A stretch of 64,000 nucleotides of DNA from Flavobacterium circumlabens (GTDB lineage Bacteria > Bacteroidota > Bacteroidia > Flavobacteriales > Flavobacteriaceae). Shown here one piece after another: positions 17,074 to 23,258 of the stretch; the first letter of the stretch is position 1; the number at the start of each line of letters is the position of its first letter. The notes below the pieces were generated by a model that saw only the letters and a program-made list of their open reading frames with translations, was not told the origin of the DNA and made no database searches. The stretch lies in contig NZ_SLWA01000001.1 of the NCBI RefSeq assembly GCF_004345565.1, positions 963,892 through 1,027,891 on the forward strand. The letters run 5' to 3'. Position numbers and translations under genes: made by a program.

Positions 17074-17856
17074 ATGAACTACGAAAATCTTTTAATCGCA
17101 ATCGAAGAAAAAATTGCAACCGTAACAATAAACAGGCCTACAAAACTAAATGCGTTAAACAAAGCGACCATTAGTGATTTAAGTAAAGCCGTAAAATTGT
17201 TAGCAAAAAATGATGACGTTCGTGTGATTATCATTACCGGAAGCGGCGAAAAAGCATTTGTGGCCGGAGCTGATATTTCAGAATTTGCCAATTATACAAT
17301 TGTTGAAGGTGCTCAGTTAGCAGCTGAAGGACAAGAAACGTTATTTGATTATATTGAAAATTTAAAGAAACCCGTAATTGCGGCCGTTAATGGTTTTGCA
17401 TTAGGCGGTGGATTAGAACTCGCAATGGCCTGTCATTTCAGAGTAGCTTCAGACAACGCTAAAATGGGATTGCCGGAAGTAACTTTAGGATTGATTCCGG
17501 GTTATGGAGGAACGCAGCGTTTGCCTCAGTTAGTTGGTAAAGGCCGTGCGATGGAAATGATTATGACCGCAGCCATGATTTCGGCAGAAGAAGCAAAACA
17601 AAATGGTCTGGTGAATCACGTCGTGCCTCAGGCAGAACTTTTAGAGTTTACGAAAGGAATTGCCGAAAAAATTATTAAAAATGCTCCATTTGCGATCAGC
17701 AGAGCGATAAAAGCCATTAATGCGAATTACAAAGATGGAAAAGATGGTTTTGAAACCGAAATAAAATCTTTCGGAAAATGTTTCGGAACTCAGGATTTTA
17801 AAGAAGGAACAACAGCATTCTTAGAAAAACGCAAAGCTGAATTTACAGGAAAGTAA
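17074..17856 (+). CDS. Enoyl-CoA hydratase/isomerase-family protein
   Basis: A 260-residue crotonase-fold enzyme. The oxyanion-hole segments are AFVAGADISEF and NGFALGGGLELAMAC. The two acid residues of true hydratases are present, the Glu in GGGLELA and the Glu in LPEVTLGLIPGYGG. It should hydrate 2-enoyl-CoA to 3-hydroxyacyl-CoA in fatty or amino acid breakdown. The start MNYENLLIAI at 17074 is chosen because the longer frame overlaps the kinase gene. It follows the kinase stop by ten bases. Confidence 0.92.
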   Translation: MNYENLLIAIEEKIATVTINRPTKLNALNKATISDLSKAVKLLAKNDDVRVIIITGSGEKAFVAGADISEFANYTIVEGAQLAAEGQETLFDYIENLKKPVIAAVNGFALGGGLELAMACHFRVASDNAKMGLPEVTLGLIPGYGGTQRLPQLVGKGRAMEMIMTAAMISAEEAKQNGLVNHVVPQAELLEFTKGIAEKIIKNAPFAISRAIKAINANYKDGKDGFETEIKSFGKCFGTQDFKEGTTAFLEKRKAEFTGK

Positions 17857-18008
17857 TTTTTTCTAACCGCAAAGTTTGCAAAGAATTACGCAAAGCACAC
17901 AAGGAAATTAAAAAATGTATCGAAATTTGCGGTAAACCAACACAAAGCGACTCAAAGTAATTAAAAACTTAGAACCTTAGCATCTCAGAACCTTAGAACC
18001 TTAAAAAA
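17857..18008. repeat. Low-complexity gap of short related words
   Basis: Short variants of gcaaag (17866-17960) and of cttagaacctt (17968-18004) are repeated many times. The same words appear in other gaps of the window, which suggests a family of degenerate intergenic repeats. Confidence 0.55.
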
Positions 18009-18407
18009 ATGTACGAACCTATATTCGCTCTTTTTTGCGAACGCGTCAAAGAAAGCATTCAAAATGGCACTTTTGCCAAACTGACCTTAGCCAAAACGAT
18101 TGGCGATACAGAGATCAAGAACATCTATTTTCGTTTAGTATTAAACGAAGACGATACCTATTCAATTTCACTCACGACTCGCTATAAAACCGAAGAAATA
18201 GAAAGCACTCACACTTTAGATGAAGCTTTATTGGTCTTGGGAACCTATATTAAAAATCCGTTTTTGACCGCTTTATTGTTTACAACAGACAATGATGTGA
18301 CTTTTAAAGTAAACAAAAAGAACGCCGGAAGTATTATCGAACAAGAGCCAACTTTTAAAAATGCGTCACCCGTAATGCTCGAAATGATAGAGAAGGGTAT
18401 TGTTTAA
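18009..18407 (+). CDS. Hypothetical protein
   Basis: Not recognised. A 132-residue soluble protein with no signal or membrane segment, an alpha/beta look and a conserved-looking centre (TTRYKTEEIESTHTLDEAL followed by a hydrophobic helix at about 85-100). The clean codon pattern and length support a real gene. It stands alone between two repeat-filled gaps, convergent with the dtxR-type gene. Confidence 0.65.
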   Translation: MYEPIFALFCERVKESIQNGTFAKLTLAKTIGDTEIKNIYFRLVLNEDDTYSISLTTRYKTEEIESTHTLDEALLVLGTYIKNPFLTALLFTTDNDVTFKVNKKNAGSIIEQEPTFKNASPVMLEMIEKGIV

Positions 18408-18423
18408 TACCAAGGATTGATTG

Positions 18424-18505
18424 GAGGAGCTAATCCCGCTATCCGTTACAATCTTTTATGGCGAACCCCGCCATAAAAGGATTTCCACTGCTATCGGGGC
18501 TAGAA
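18424..18505 (-). ncRNA. Candidate structured repeat element (possible Flavo-1-like RNA)
   Basis: Less AT-rich than its surroundings. A perfect 11-bp hairpin (cttttatggcg 18453-18463 with cgccataaaag 18469-18479) sits inside outer segments tagccccgatag and agcgggattagct (minus-strand sense) that can also partly pair. I recall such elements as high-copy in flavobacterial genomes. Whether it matches the Rfam Flavo-1 motif is a guess. It lies 3' of the dtxR-type gene on the same strand. Confidence 0.4.
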
Positions 18506-18520
18506 TGCACTTGGTTTATC

Positions 18521-18540
18521 AGGCTGAGCGAGGTCGAAGC
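18521..18540 (+). repeat. Interspersed 20-base repeat, copy 1
   Basis: aggctgagcgaggtcgaagc here differs at one base from the reverse complement of 25644-25663. It is a short interspersed word found in two gaps of this window. Confidence 0.7.
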
Positions 18541-18647
18541 TCCCGTCTGCTGAATTACTTTGCCGGACTTGGATTTCGCTCCGTCTGACAAAAGAATAAG
18601 ACCTTCGAACCTCTGTGCAGCTCTTCGTGAATCTCCGTGAAAAAATC

Positions 18648-19301
18648 CTAAACCAGCTTCACAAACAAATTCGAAGCGATTTTATTAGAAATAGACAATT
18701 CTCTGCTGTCCACTTTTATTCGTAACGATAAATCGAAAGACTCCTTAGAAATAAATTCGATTTTTGATCCCAAAGCAATTTCCTGTTTGTCCAGATATTT
18801 CAGGAATTCTGAAGAAGTATCTTTTACGCCCACACAAACTCCGGTTTGCCCTTCGTTTAATTCAGAAAGCAGGTATTTTTCGATTTTAACAATGCGTCCG
18901 TTAGCATCCGGAATCGGGTCACCATGAGGGTCTTCCGTCGGATTTCCCAGAAAATCATCCAGTCGGTTAATCAGTTGTTCCGATTTAATGTGTTCAAGCT
19001 GTTCCGCAATATCGTGAACCTCATCCCAGGAGAAATTTAGTTTTTCAACCAAAAATACTTCCCACAAACGGTGCTTTCTAACAATCATTTTTGCGGCCAG
19101 TTTACCATTTTCGGTCAAAGAGACCCCTTGGTACTTTTTATAATTTACCAAATCTTTATCCGCCAGCTTTTTAAGCATATCCGTAACCGAGGAAGCTTTC
19201 GTTTCCATCATTTCGGCAATAGCGTTCGTACTCACTTCCGAATCGTTGGAAGTCGTAAGGTGATATATTGATTTAAGATAATTTTCTTCTGAAAAAGTCA
19301 T
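18648..19301 (-). CDS. DtxR/MntR-family metal-dependent regulator
   Basis: A 217-residue regulator with three parts. The N-terminal winged helix includes STNAIAEMMETKASSVTDMLKKL and YKKYQGVSLTENG. The metal-binding and dimerisation helices follow, with HRLWEVFLVEKL, EQLEHIKSEQL and DPHGDPIPD. The C-terminal SH3/FeoA-like domain starts at about residue 150. It probably represses uptake genes when loaded with Mn(II) or Fe(II). It is downstream of the Nramp gene on the same strand, and candidate target boxes lie upstream of that gene and of the TonB receptor gene. Confidence 0.92.
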   Translation of the reverse strand: MTFSEENYLKSIYHLTTSNDSEVSTNAIAEMMETKASSVTDMLKKLADKDLVNYKKYQGVSLTENGKLAAKMIVRKHRLWEVFLVEKLNFSWDEVHDIAEQLEHIKSEQLINRLDDFLGNPTEDPHGDPIPDANGRIVKIEKYLLSELNEGQTGVCVGVKDTSSEFLKYLDKQEIALGSKIEFISKESFDLSLRIKVDSRELSISNKIASNLFVKLV

Positions 19302-19328
19302 TTTTTTATTTTTTGAGGTTCAAAGTTG

Positions 19329-19371
19329 CAAAGGTACAAAGGCTCATAGTTTCTAAGCCTTTGTACCTTTG
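19329..19371. repeat. Perfect 16-bp inverted repeat between the Nramp and DtxR-type genes
   Basis: caaaggtacaaaggct (19329-19344) and its exact complement (19356-19371) flank an 11-base loop. Weaker pairing continues outward into words like ttcaaagttgc and aactttgcacc. Confidence 0.8.
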
Positions 19372-19390
19372 TCACTCTGGAACTTTGCAC

Positions 19391-21262
19391 CTATTTTTTA
19401 ACAATCAACAAAGGTATCGAAATTTTATGTCTCAATTTGTCTACGGTTGTTCCAAATAAAATATCTTTTAGGCCAGTGTGACCGTGGGTTCCCATGACCA
19501 AAATGTCAAAATTACCCTGATTGATAATCTTCGGAATCACGGTGTTAGGTTTTCCAAAACCGAGTTCTGTTTCGATCCTGAAGCCCTTTTGGGAAAGCAT
19601 CTCTTTGTATTCTAATAATAATTTTTCATCGATAGTGGTTTCGTGATCGTCAACATGACCTCCGTACATTAACGCGCCGACAGTTTCTACAATATGAATT
19701 AAGGTATATTGCGCATCAATTCCGCCCAATTCAAAGGCATTGTTGAGCGCAGCTTCATCGGCTTTAGAAAAGTCTACGGAAATCGCGATGTTTTTCTTGC
19801 TGTAAGTTTCCCTTGGAGAATATTGCAATTTTAAATGATGCGGGGAATGATTCTCAATATTTGATTTTGCTCTGGCGATAAAAGGTTTCGCAATGATGTA
19901 TAACAATAAGGCAAGAAAACTAAAAGCAAGCGGAACAACTGTAACCCATAAAATGATTGGATGATTTGAGTTTTCGAGCCAGGAAGTAATTTCATCGTAA
20001 ACCAATTTAGCATTTAATGAAACGATGATCAGGGCAATAATCCAGGCAGCGACCTGCGTTGTTCGCGAAATATGAAACCCTTTCATTTTGGTTTTATCGC
20101 TCACAAAATGAATGAGAGGAATAATAGCAAAGCCTAATTGTAAACTCAAAATAACCTGACTCAGAATCAATAATTTTCCGGTTACGCTTTCGCCATAAAT
20201 CAAAATCACGATAACAGCAGGTACAATGGCGATTAAACGGGTTATGATTCTTCGCACCCAGGGCTGTATGCGTAAATTCAGATAACCTTCCATTACAATT
20301 TGTCCGGCTAAAGTTCCTGTTACAGTCGAACTCTGTCCGGCAGCAATTAAAGCAACCGCAAATAAAATCGGAGCCCATTTCGTTCCCAGTAAAGGCTGTA
20401 AAAACTGATGTGCATCCTGAATTTCCGCAACTTCAAACATTCCGTTTCTGTAGAATGTAGCCGCGGCCAAAATCAAAATAGCAGCATTGACGAAAAAGGC
20501 AAGGTTTAAAGCAATGGTGGAATCTATAAAGTTGTATTTCAAAGCCTGTTTGATTCCCGCCGGAGTTCTGTCAAATTTTCGGGTTTGTACCAAAGAAGAG
20601 TGTAAGTATAAATTGTGGGGCATTACAGTAGCACCAATAATTCCGATGGCGATATACAAAGCAGCAGAATTTGGCATTGACGGAATAAGTCCGTACAGTA
20701 CTTTGTCCAGCTCCGGTTCGGCAAATATCATTTCGAAAATGAATGAAAATCCGATAATCGCGACCAGAACAATTATAAACGCTTCCATTTTACGGATTCC
20801 TTTATTGATTAGGAAGAGTAATAAAAAAGTATCTAAAACCGTAATCAAAACACCTTCGATCAATGGAATATCAAAAAGAAGGTTTATTCCGATCGCCATT
20901 CCTAAAACTTCTGCCAAATCACAGGCCGCAATCGCAATTTCGGACAGAAAGTATAAAATGTAATTGATAAACTTCGAGTACGTTTCCCGGGAAGCCTGTG
21001 CTAAATCCCGTTGTGTTACAATTCCAAGACGGGCACTTAAACTTTGAAGCAACAAAGCCATTAAGTTACTCATTAATAAAACCCAAAGTAAAGAGTAACC
21101 AAATTGGCTTCCTCCGGCAATGTCTGTTGCCCAGTTTCCGGGATCCATATAGCCTACGCTTACTAAATAGGCCGGACCTAAAAAGGCTAATATTTTTCTG
21201 AATCCTGTTTTTTTATGCTCTGTTGCAACCGATTGGTGTACTTCTTCTAAAGATTTGGTCAT
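19391..21262 (-). CDS. mntH: Nramp-family divalent metal transporter fused to a universal stress protein domain
   Basis: 623 residues. The first roughly 450 form an Nramp transporter with about eleven helices, including the metal-site motifs DPGN (helix 1) and ATVMPHN (helix 6). It should import Mn(II) and/or Fe(II) with protons. From about residue 470 a soluble universal stress protein domain follows; its nucleotide-binding signature GTHGHTG...FGTTVDKL is intact. The cytoplasmic Usp tail may sense ATP or a related ligand and regulate transport. The gene has a consensus promoter and a DtxR-type box upstream, and the DtxR-family gene is downstream on the same strand. Confidence 0.93.
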   Translation of the reverse strand: MTKSLEEVHQSVATEHKKTGFRKILAFLGPAYLVSVGYMDPGNWATDIAGGSQFGYSLLWVLLMSNLMALLLQSLSARLGIVTQRDLAQASRETYSKFINYILYFLSEIAIAACDLAEVLGMAIGINLLFDIPLIEGVLITVLDTFLLLFLINKGIRKMEAFIIVLVAIIGFSFIFEMIFAEPELDKVLYGLIPSMPNSAALYIAIGIIGATVMPHNLYLHSSLVQTRKFDRTPAGIKQALKYNFIDSTIALNLAFFVNAAILILAAATFYRNGMFEVAEIQDAHQFLQPLLGTKWAPILFAVALIAAGQSSTVTGTLAGQIVMEGYLNLRIQPWVRRIITRLIAIVPAVIVILIYGESVTGKLLILSQVILSLQLGFAIIPLIHFVSDKTKMKGFHISRTTQVAAWIIALIIVSLNAKLVYDEITSWLENSNHPIILWVTVVPLAFSFLALLLYIIAKPFIARAKSNIENHSPHHLKLQYSPRETYSKKNIAISVDFSKADEAALNNAFELGGIDAQYTLIHIVETVGALMYGGHVDDHETTIDEKLLLEYKEMLSQKGFRIETELGFGKPNTVIPKIINQGNFDILVMGTHGHTGLKDILFGTTVDKLRHKISIPLLIVKK

Positions 21263-21281
21263 TGTAGAAATGTTGTTTGAA

Positions 21282-21311
21282 CAAATATAGGTATAAATTA
21301 CATTTGCGCAA
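21282..21311 (-). promoter_or_regulatory. mntH promoter
   Basis: On the minus strand TTG (21309-21311) and TATATTTG (21282-21289) are separated by 19 bases, a full match to the Bacteroidota consensus. The implied start point is about 13 bases before the mntH ATG. Confidence 0.75.
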
Positions 21312-21317
21312 CAATAT

Positions 21318-21335
21318 TTTTAGGCAAGTCTAAAA
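21318..21335. promoter_or_regulatory. Candidate DtxR-type operator upstream of mntH
   Basis: TTTTAGGC-AA-GTCTAAAA is an 8-2-8 dyad with one mismatch and resembles the classic DtxR/MntR box TTTAGGCnnGCCTAAA. It lies seven bases upstream of the mntH -33 element. On the mntH strand it matches the site at 23227-23244 in 15 of 18 bases. Confidence 0.6.
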
Positions 21336-21336
21336 T

Positions 21337-21726
21337 CTAAATGTTAGAATTTAAACAATTCGGACACAATCCCGATAAGGTAAAATTGATGTCATTGACT
21401 TTGTAATTATGCGGAATGATATAACTCGGTTTTACACTTTCAAGACAAGTGATCTCAAGACAGTTTTCACAGCTGAAATGAGCATGATTGTGTATCGTAA
21501 CCGGATGCGCATGATGGCATTTCGCATACTTAACCGTACCGTCAAGACCTACAATTTTATGCACAATATCATCATTGACCAAGCGATCCAATATTCTGTA
21601 AACCGTAACGCGATCGCATAAATCAGCGGTTAATTTATAAATTTCGGTATGGGACAGTGCCGTTTTAGATTTACCAAAAATCTCTAAAACGGCCGTCTTT
21701 GCTGTGGTATTACGTGTTGTTTTCAT
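21337..21726 (-). CDS. Fur-family metalloregulator (Fur/Zur-like)
   Basis: A 129-residue repressor. The winged helix spans about residues 1-75, with the recognition-helix region DRVTVYRILDRLVND. The C-terminal part has a His cluster (CHHAHPVTIHNHAHF) for the regulatory metal and two CxxC pairs (CENC and CPNC) for the structural zinc. Which metal it senses cannot be read from the sequence; the neighbouring MerC, flavoprotein and TonB receptor make zinc or iron likely. It is divergent from merC and the shared gap holds two matching dyads. Confidence 0.9.
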   Translation of the reverse strand: MKTTRNTTAKTAVLEIFGKSKTALSHTEIYKLTADLCDRVTVYRILDRLVNDDIVHKIVGLDGTVKYAKCHHAHPVTIHNHAHFSCENCLEITCLESVKPSYIIPHNYKVNDINFTLSGLCPNCLNSNI

Positions 21727-21751
21727 TCGTTAAGAATTAAAATATATTAAC

Positions 21752-21764
21752 GCAACTATGTTGC
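21752..21764. promoter_or_regulatory. Dyad GCAA-N5-TTGC, site 1
   Basis: gcaactatgttgc is a perfect inverted repeat in the gap between the Fur-family gene and merC. It overlaps the merC -33 TTG (21761-21763). It shares half-sites and spacing with the dyad at 21787-21801. Confidence 0.5.
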
Positions 21765-21788
21765 TATTTAAAATTTAGTGTATATTTG
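21761..21788 (+). promoter_or_regulatory. merC promoter
   Basis: TTG (21761-21763), 17 bases, then TATATTTG (21781-21788) matches the Bacteroidota promoter consensus. It would start transcription about 25 bases before the MerC ATG. Confidence 0.65.
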
Positions 21789-21801
21789 CAACAAAATTGC
21801 A
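21787..21801. promoter_or_regulatory. Dyad GCAA-N5-TTGC, site 2
   Basis: tgcaacaaaattgca is an inverted repeat with the same half-sites and spacer length as the one at 21752-21764. It overlaps the end of the -7 element, a position suited to repression. Confidence 0.5.
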
Positions 21802-21820
21802 TTAAGCAAATATACAAGAA

Positions 21821-22165
21821 ATGAAGAAAGTTTCAACATACTTTTACGATATTTTAGGAATTTCAAGTGCGACCATTTGTCTGGTGCATTGTTTGGTTTT
21901 TCCGCTGCTTACAATTCTGCCTTTGGGGTTGAGTCATAATCCTTTTGTCGATTTGACTTTTGCCACCGTAGGATTATTTGCAATTCTCAAAATTATTAAA
22001 AAATCCAGCTTATTGGTAGCAAGTATTCTTATTATTTCAATGTCTTTGATCTGGATTAGTGTTTGGAGCGAATTTTTTCTGGACATTCATCTGAATCTGA
22101 TCTTTATTGGCGGCATCGGAATGATCATTGGACATTTTCTAAATTATAAATCTCATAAAAAATAA
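21821..22165 (+). CDS. MerC-domain membrane protein
   Basis: A 114-residue inner-membrane protein with four hydrophobic segments. The first helix holds the MerC signature CLVHCLVFPLL, a CxxxC pair with a His. MerC was described as a mercuric-ion carrier, but in Bacteroidota the domain is common outside mer operons and probably handles other soft or divalent metals. No mercuric reductase or MerR is present here, so a mercury role is unlikely. It is followed after four bases by the flavoprotein gene. Confidence 0.85.
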   Translation: MKKVSTYFYDILGISSATICLVHCLVFPLLTILPLGLSHNPFVDLTFATVGLFAILKIIKKSSLLVASILIISMSLIWISVWSEFFLDIHLNLIFIGGIGMIIGHFLNYKSHKK

Positions 22166-22169
22166 AATC

Positions 22170-23081
22170 ATGATACAAGACACAAACTTTGAAGTTATTA
22201 TTATCGGCGGAAGTTACAGCGGACTCTCAGCCGCAATGAGTTTAGGACGTTCTTTACGAAACGTTTTGGTGATTGACAGCGGTTTGCCTTGTAACCGACA
22301 AACACCACATTCGCATAATTTTATTACACAAGATGGCGAGAAACCTGCCGTTATTTCGGCGAAAGCCAAAGTGCAGGTCGATTTTTACGACACCGTTCAG
22401 TTTTACAACGGATTAGCAATAAGTGCCATTAAGACGAAAAACGGATTTGAAATCACAACGGAATCCGGAAAAGTGTTCCTTTCCAAAAAAGTGTTGTTCG
22501 CAACCGGTGTAAAAGATTTGTTACCGGAAATTGCCGGTTTTGCGGAATGCTGGGGTATTTCCATTATACATTGCCCATATTGCCATGGCTATGAAGTAAA
22601 AAAAGAGAAAACAGCAATTATTGCAAATGGTGATATGGGTTTTGAATATGCCAAAATGATTTCGAACTGGTCCAAAGACCTGCGACTGATCACAAATGGA
22701 AAATCAACTTTAAGTTTAGAACAAACTCAAATCCTGAAGAAACATAAAGTTGAAATTATTGAAGAAGAAATCGTCGCCATAGACCATGAAAATAGGAATG
22801 TTCACCAAATCATCTTTAAAAACCAATCAAAAATAGGCGTAAAAGCTATTTACTTTAAGGCTCCTTTTGAACAGCATTGTCCTTTACCGGAATCTTTAGG
22901 TTGCGAATTAACCGAACAAGGCTTGTTGCGGGTAGATCCTTTTCAGAAAACTACGATTCCAGGAGTTTTTGCCAGCGGTGATTGCCATATTCAGGCAAGA
23001 TCTGTGGCTATGGCGGTTTCTTCAGGTTCTTTAGCCGGAGCCATGATCAATAAAGAGCTTATTGACGAATCGTTTGTATAG
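22170..23081 (+). CDS. Thioredoxin reductase-like NAD(P)/FAD oxidoreductase
   Basis: 303 residues with an FAD-binding start (VIIIGGSYSGLSAAMSLGRS), the redox motif CPYCHGYE at about residues 132-139, an NAD(P)-binding middle and the closing FAD segment GVFASGDC. It resembles the small TrxR-like flavoproteins that act on thiols or as ferredoxin/thioredoxin reductases. Four bases after merC, so the two form one transcript. Given the neighbours, it may reduce a metal or a dithiol partner such as the thioredoxin-like protein at 25737; this is inference. Confidence 0.88.
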   Translation: MIQDTNFEVIIIGGSYSGLSAAMSLGRSLRNVLVIDSGLPCNRQTPHSHNFITQDGEKPAVISAKAKVQVDFYDTVQFYNGLAISAIKTKNGFEITTESGKVFLSKKVLFATGVKDLLPEIAGFAECWGISIIHCPYCHGYEVKKEKTAIIANGDMGFEYAKMISNWSKDLRLITNGKSTLSLEQTQILKKHKVEIIEEEIVAIDHENRNVHQIIFKNQSKIGVKAIYFKAPFEQHCPLPESLGCELTEQGLLRVDPFQKTTIPGVFASGDCHIQARSVAMAVSSGSLAGAMINKELIDESFV

Positions 23082-23092
23082 CCATCTTTTTT

Positions 23093-23152
23093 TTGCCACA
23101 GATTTCACGGATTGAAATGATTAATCTTTTTAATCCGTGAAATCTGTGGCAA
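23093..23152. repeat. Perfect 21-bp inverted repeat between the flavoprotein and TonB receptor genes
   Basis: Arms 23093-23113 and 23132-23152 are exact reverse complements around an 18-base loop; the core word is gccacagatttcacggatt. A related but decayed repeat with the same core flanks the gap after the receptor (25563-25723). Confidence 0.85.
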
Positions 23153-23226
23153 TAATAACCACAATCCATTGAATTAGAAAACATTTAAATATTTTTATAT
23201 TTAAAACTGTATTTGTCAAATTTAAT

Positions 23227-23244
23227 TTTTAGTTTTGCCTAAAT
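23227..23244. promoter_or_regulatory. Candidate DtxR-type operator upstream of the TonB receptor
   Basis: TTTTAGTTTTGCCTAAAT matches the mntH-upstream site, read in its own direction, in 15 of 18 bases, with a perfect GCCTAAA half. It covers a TAGTTTTG -7-like element (23230-23237) and lies 14 bases before the ATG, a position expected for repression. Confidence 0.55.
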
Positions 23245-23258
23245 TTAATTTTACAAGA

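Noticed and set aside
20487..20963. Plus-strand open frame of 158 codons inside mntH
   Set aside because: Mirror of membrane helices of a certain transporter gene.
21821..22165. Mercury-resistance operon
   Set aside because: MerC is present, but no MerA, MerR, MerT or MerP; the setting is general metal homeostasis.
23235..23258. Earlier TTG start for the TonB receptor
   Set aside because: It would add eight codons before a clean signal peptide and would lie inside the candidate operator and -7 element.
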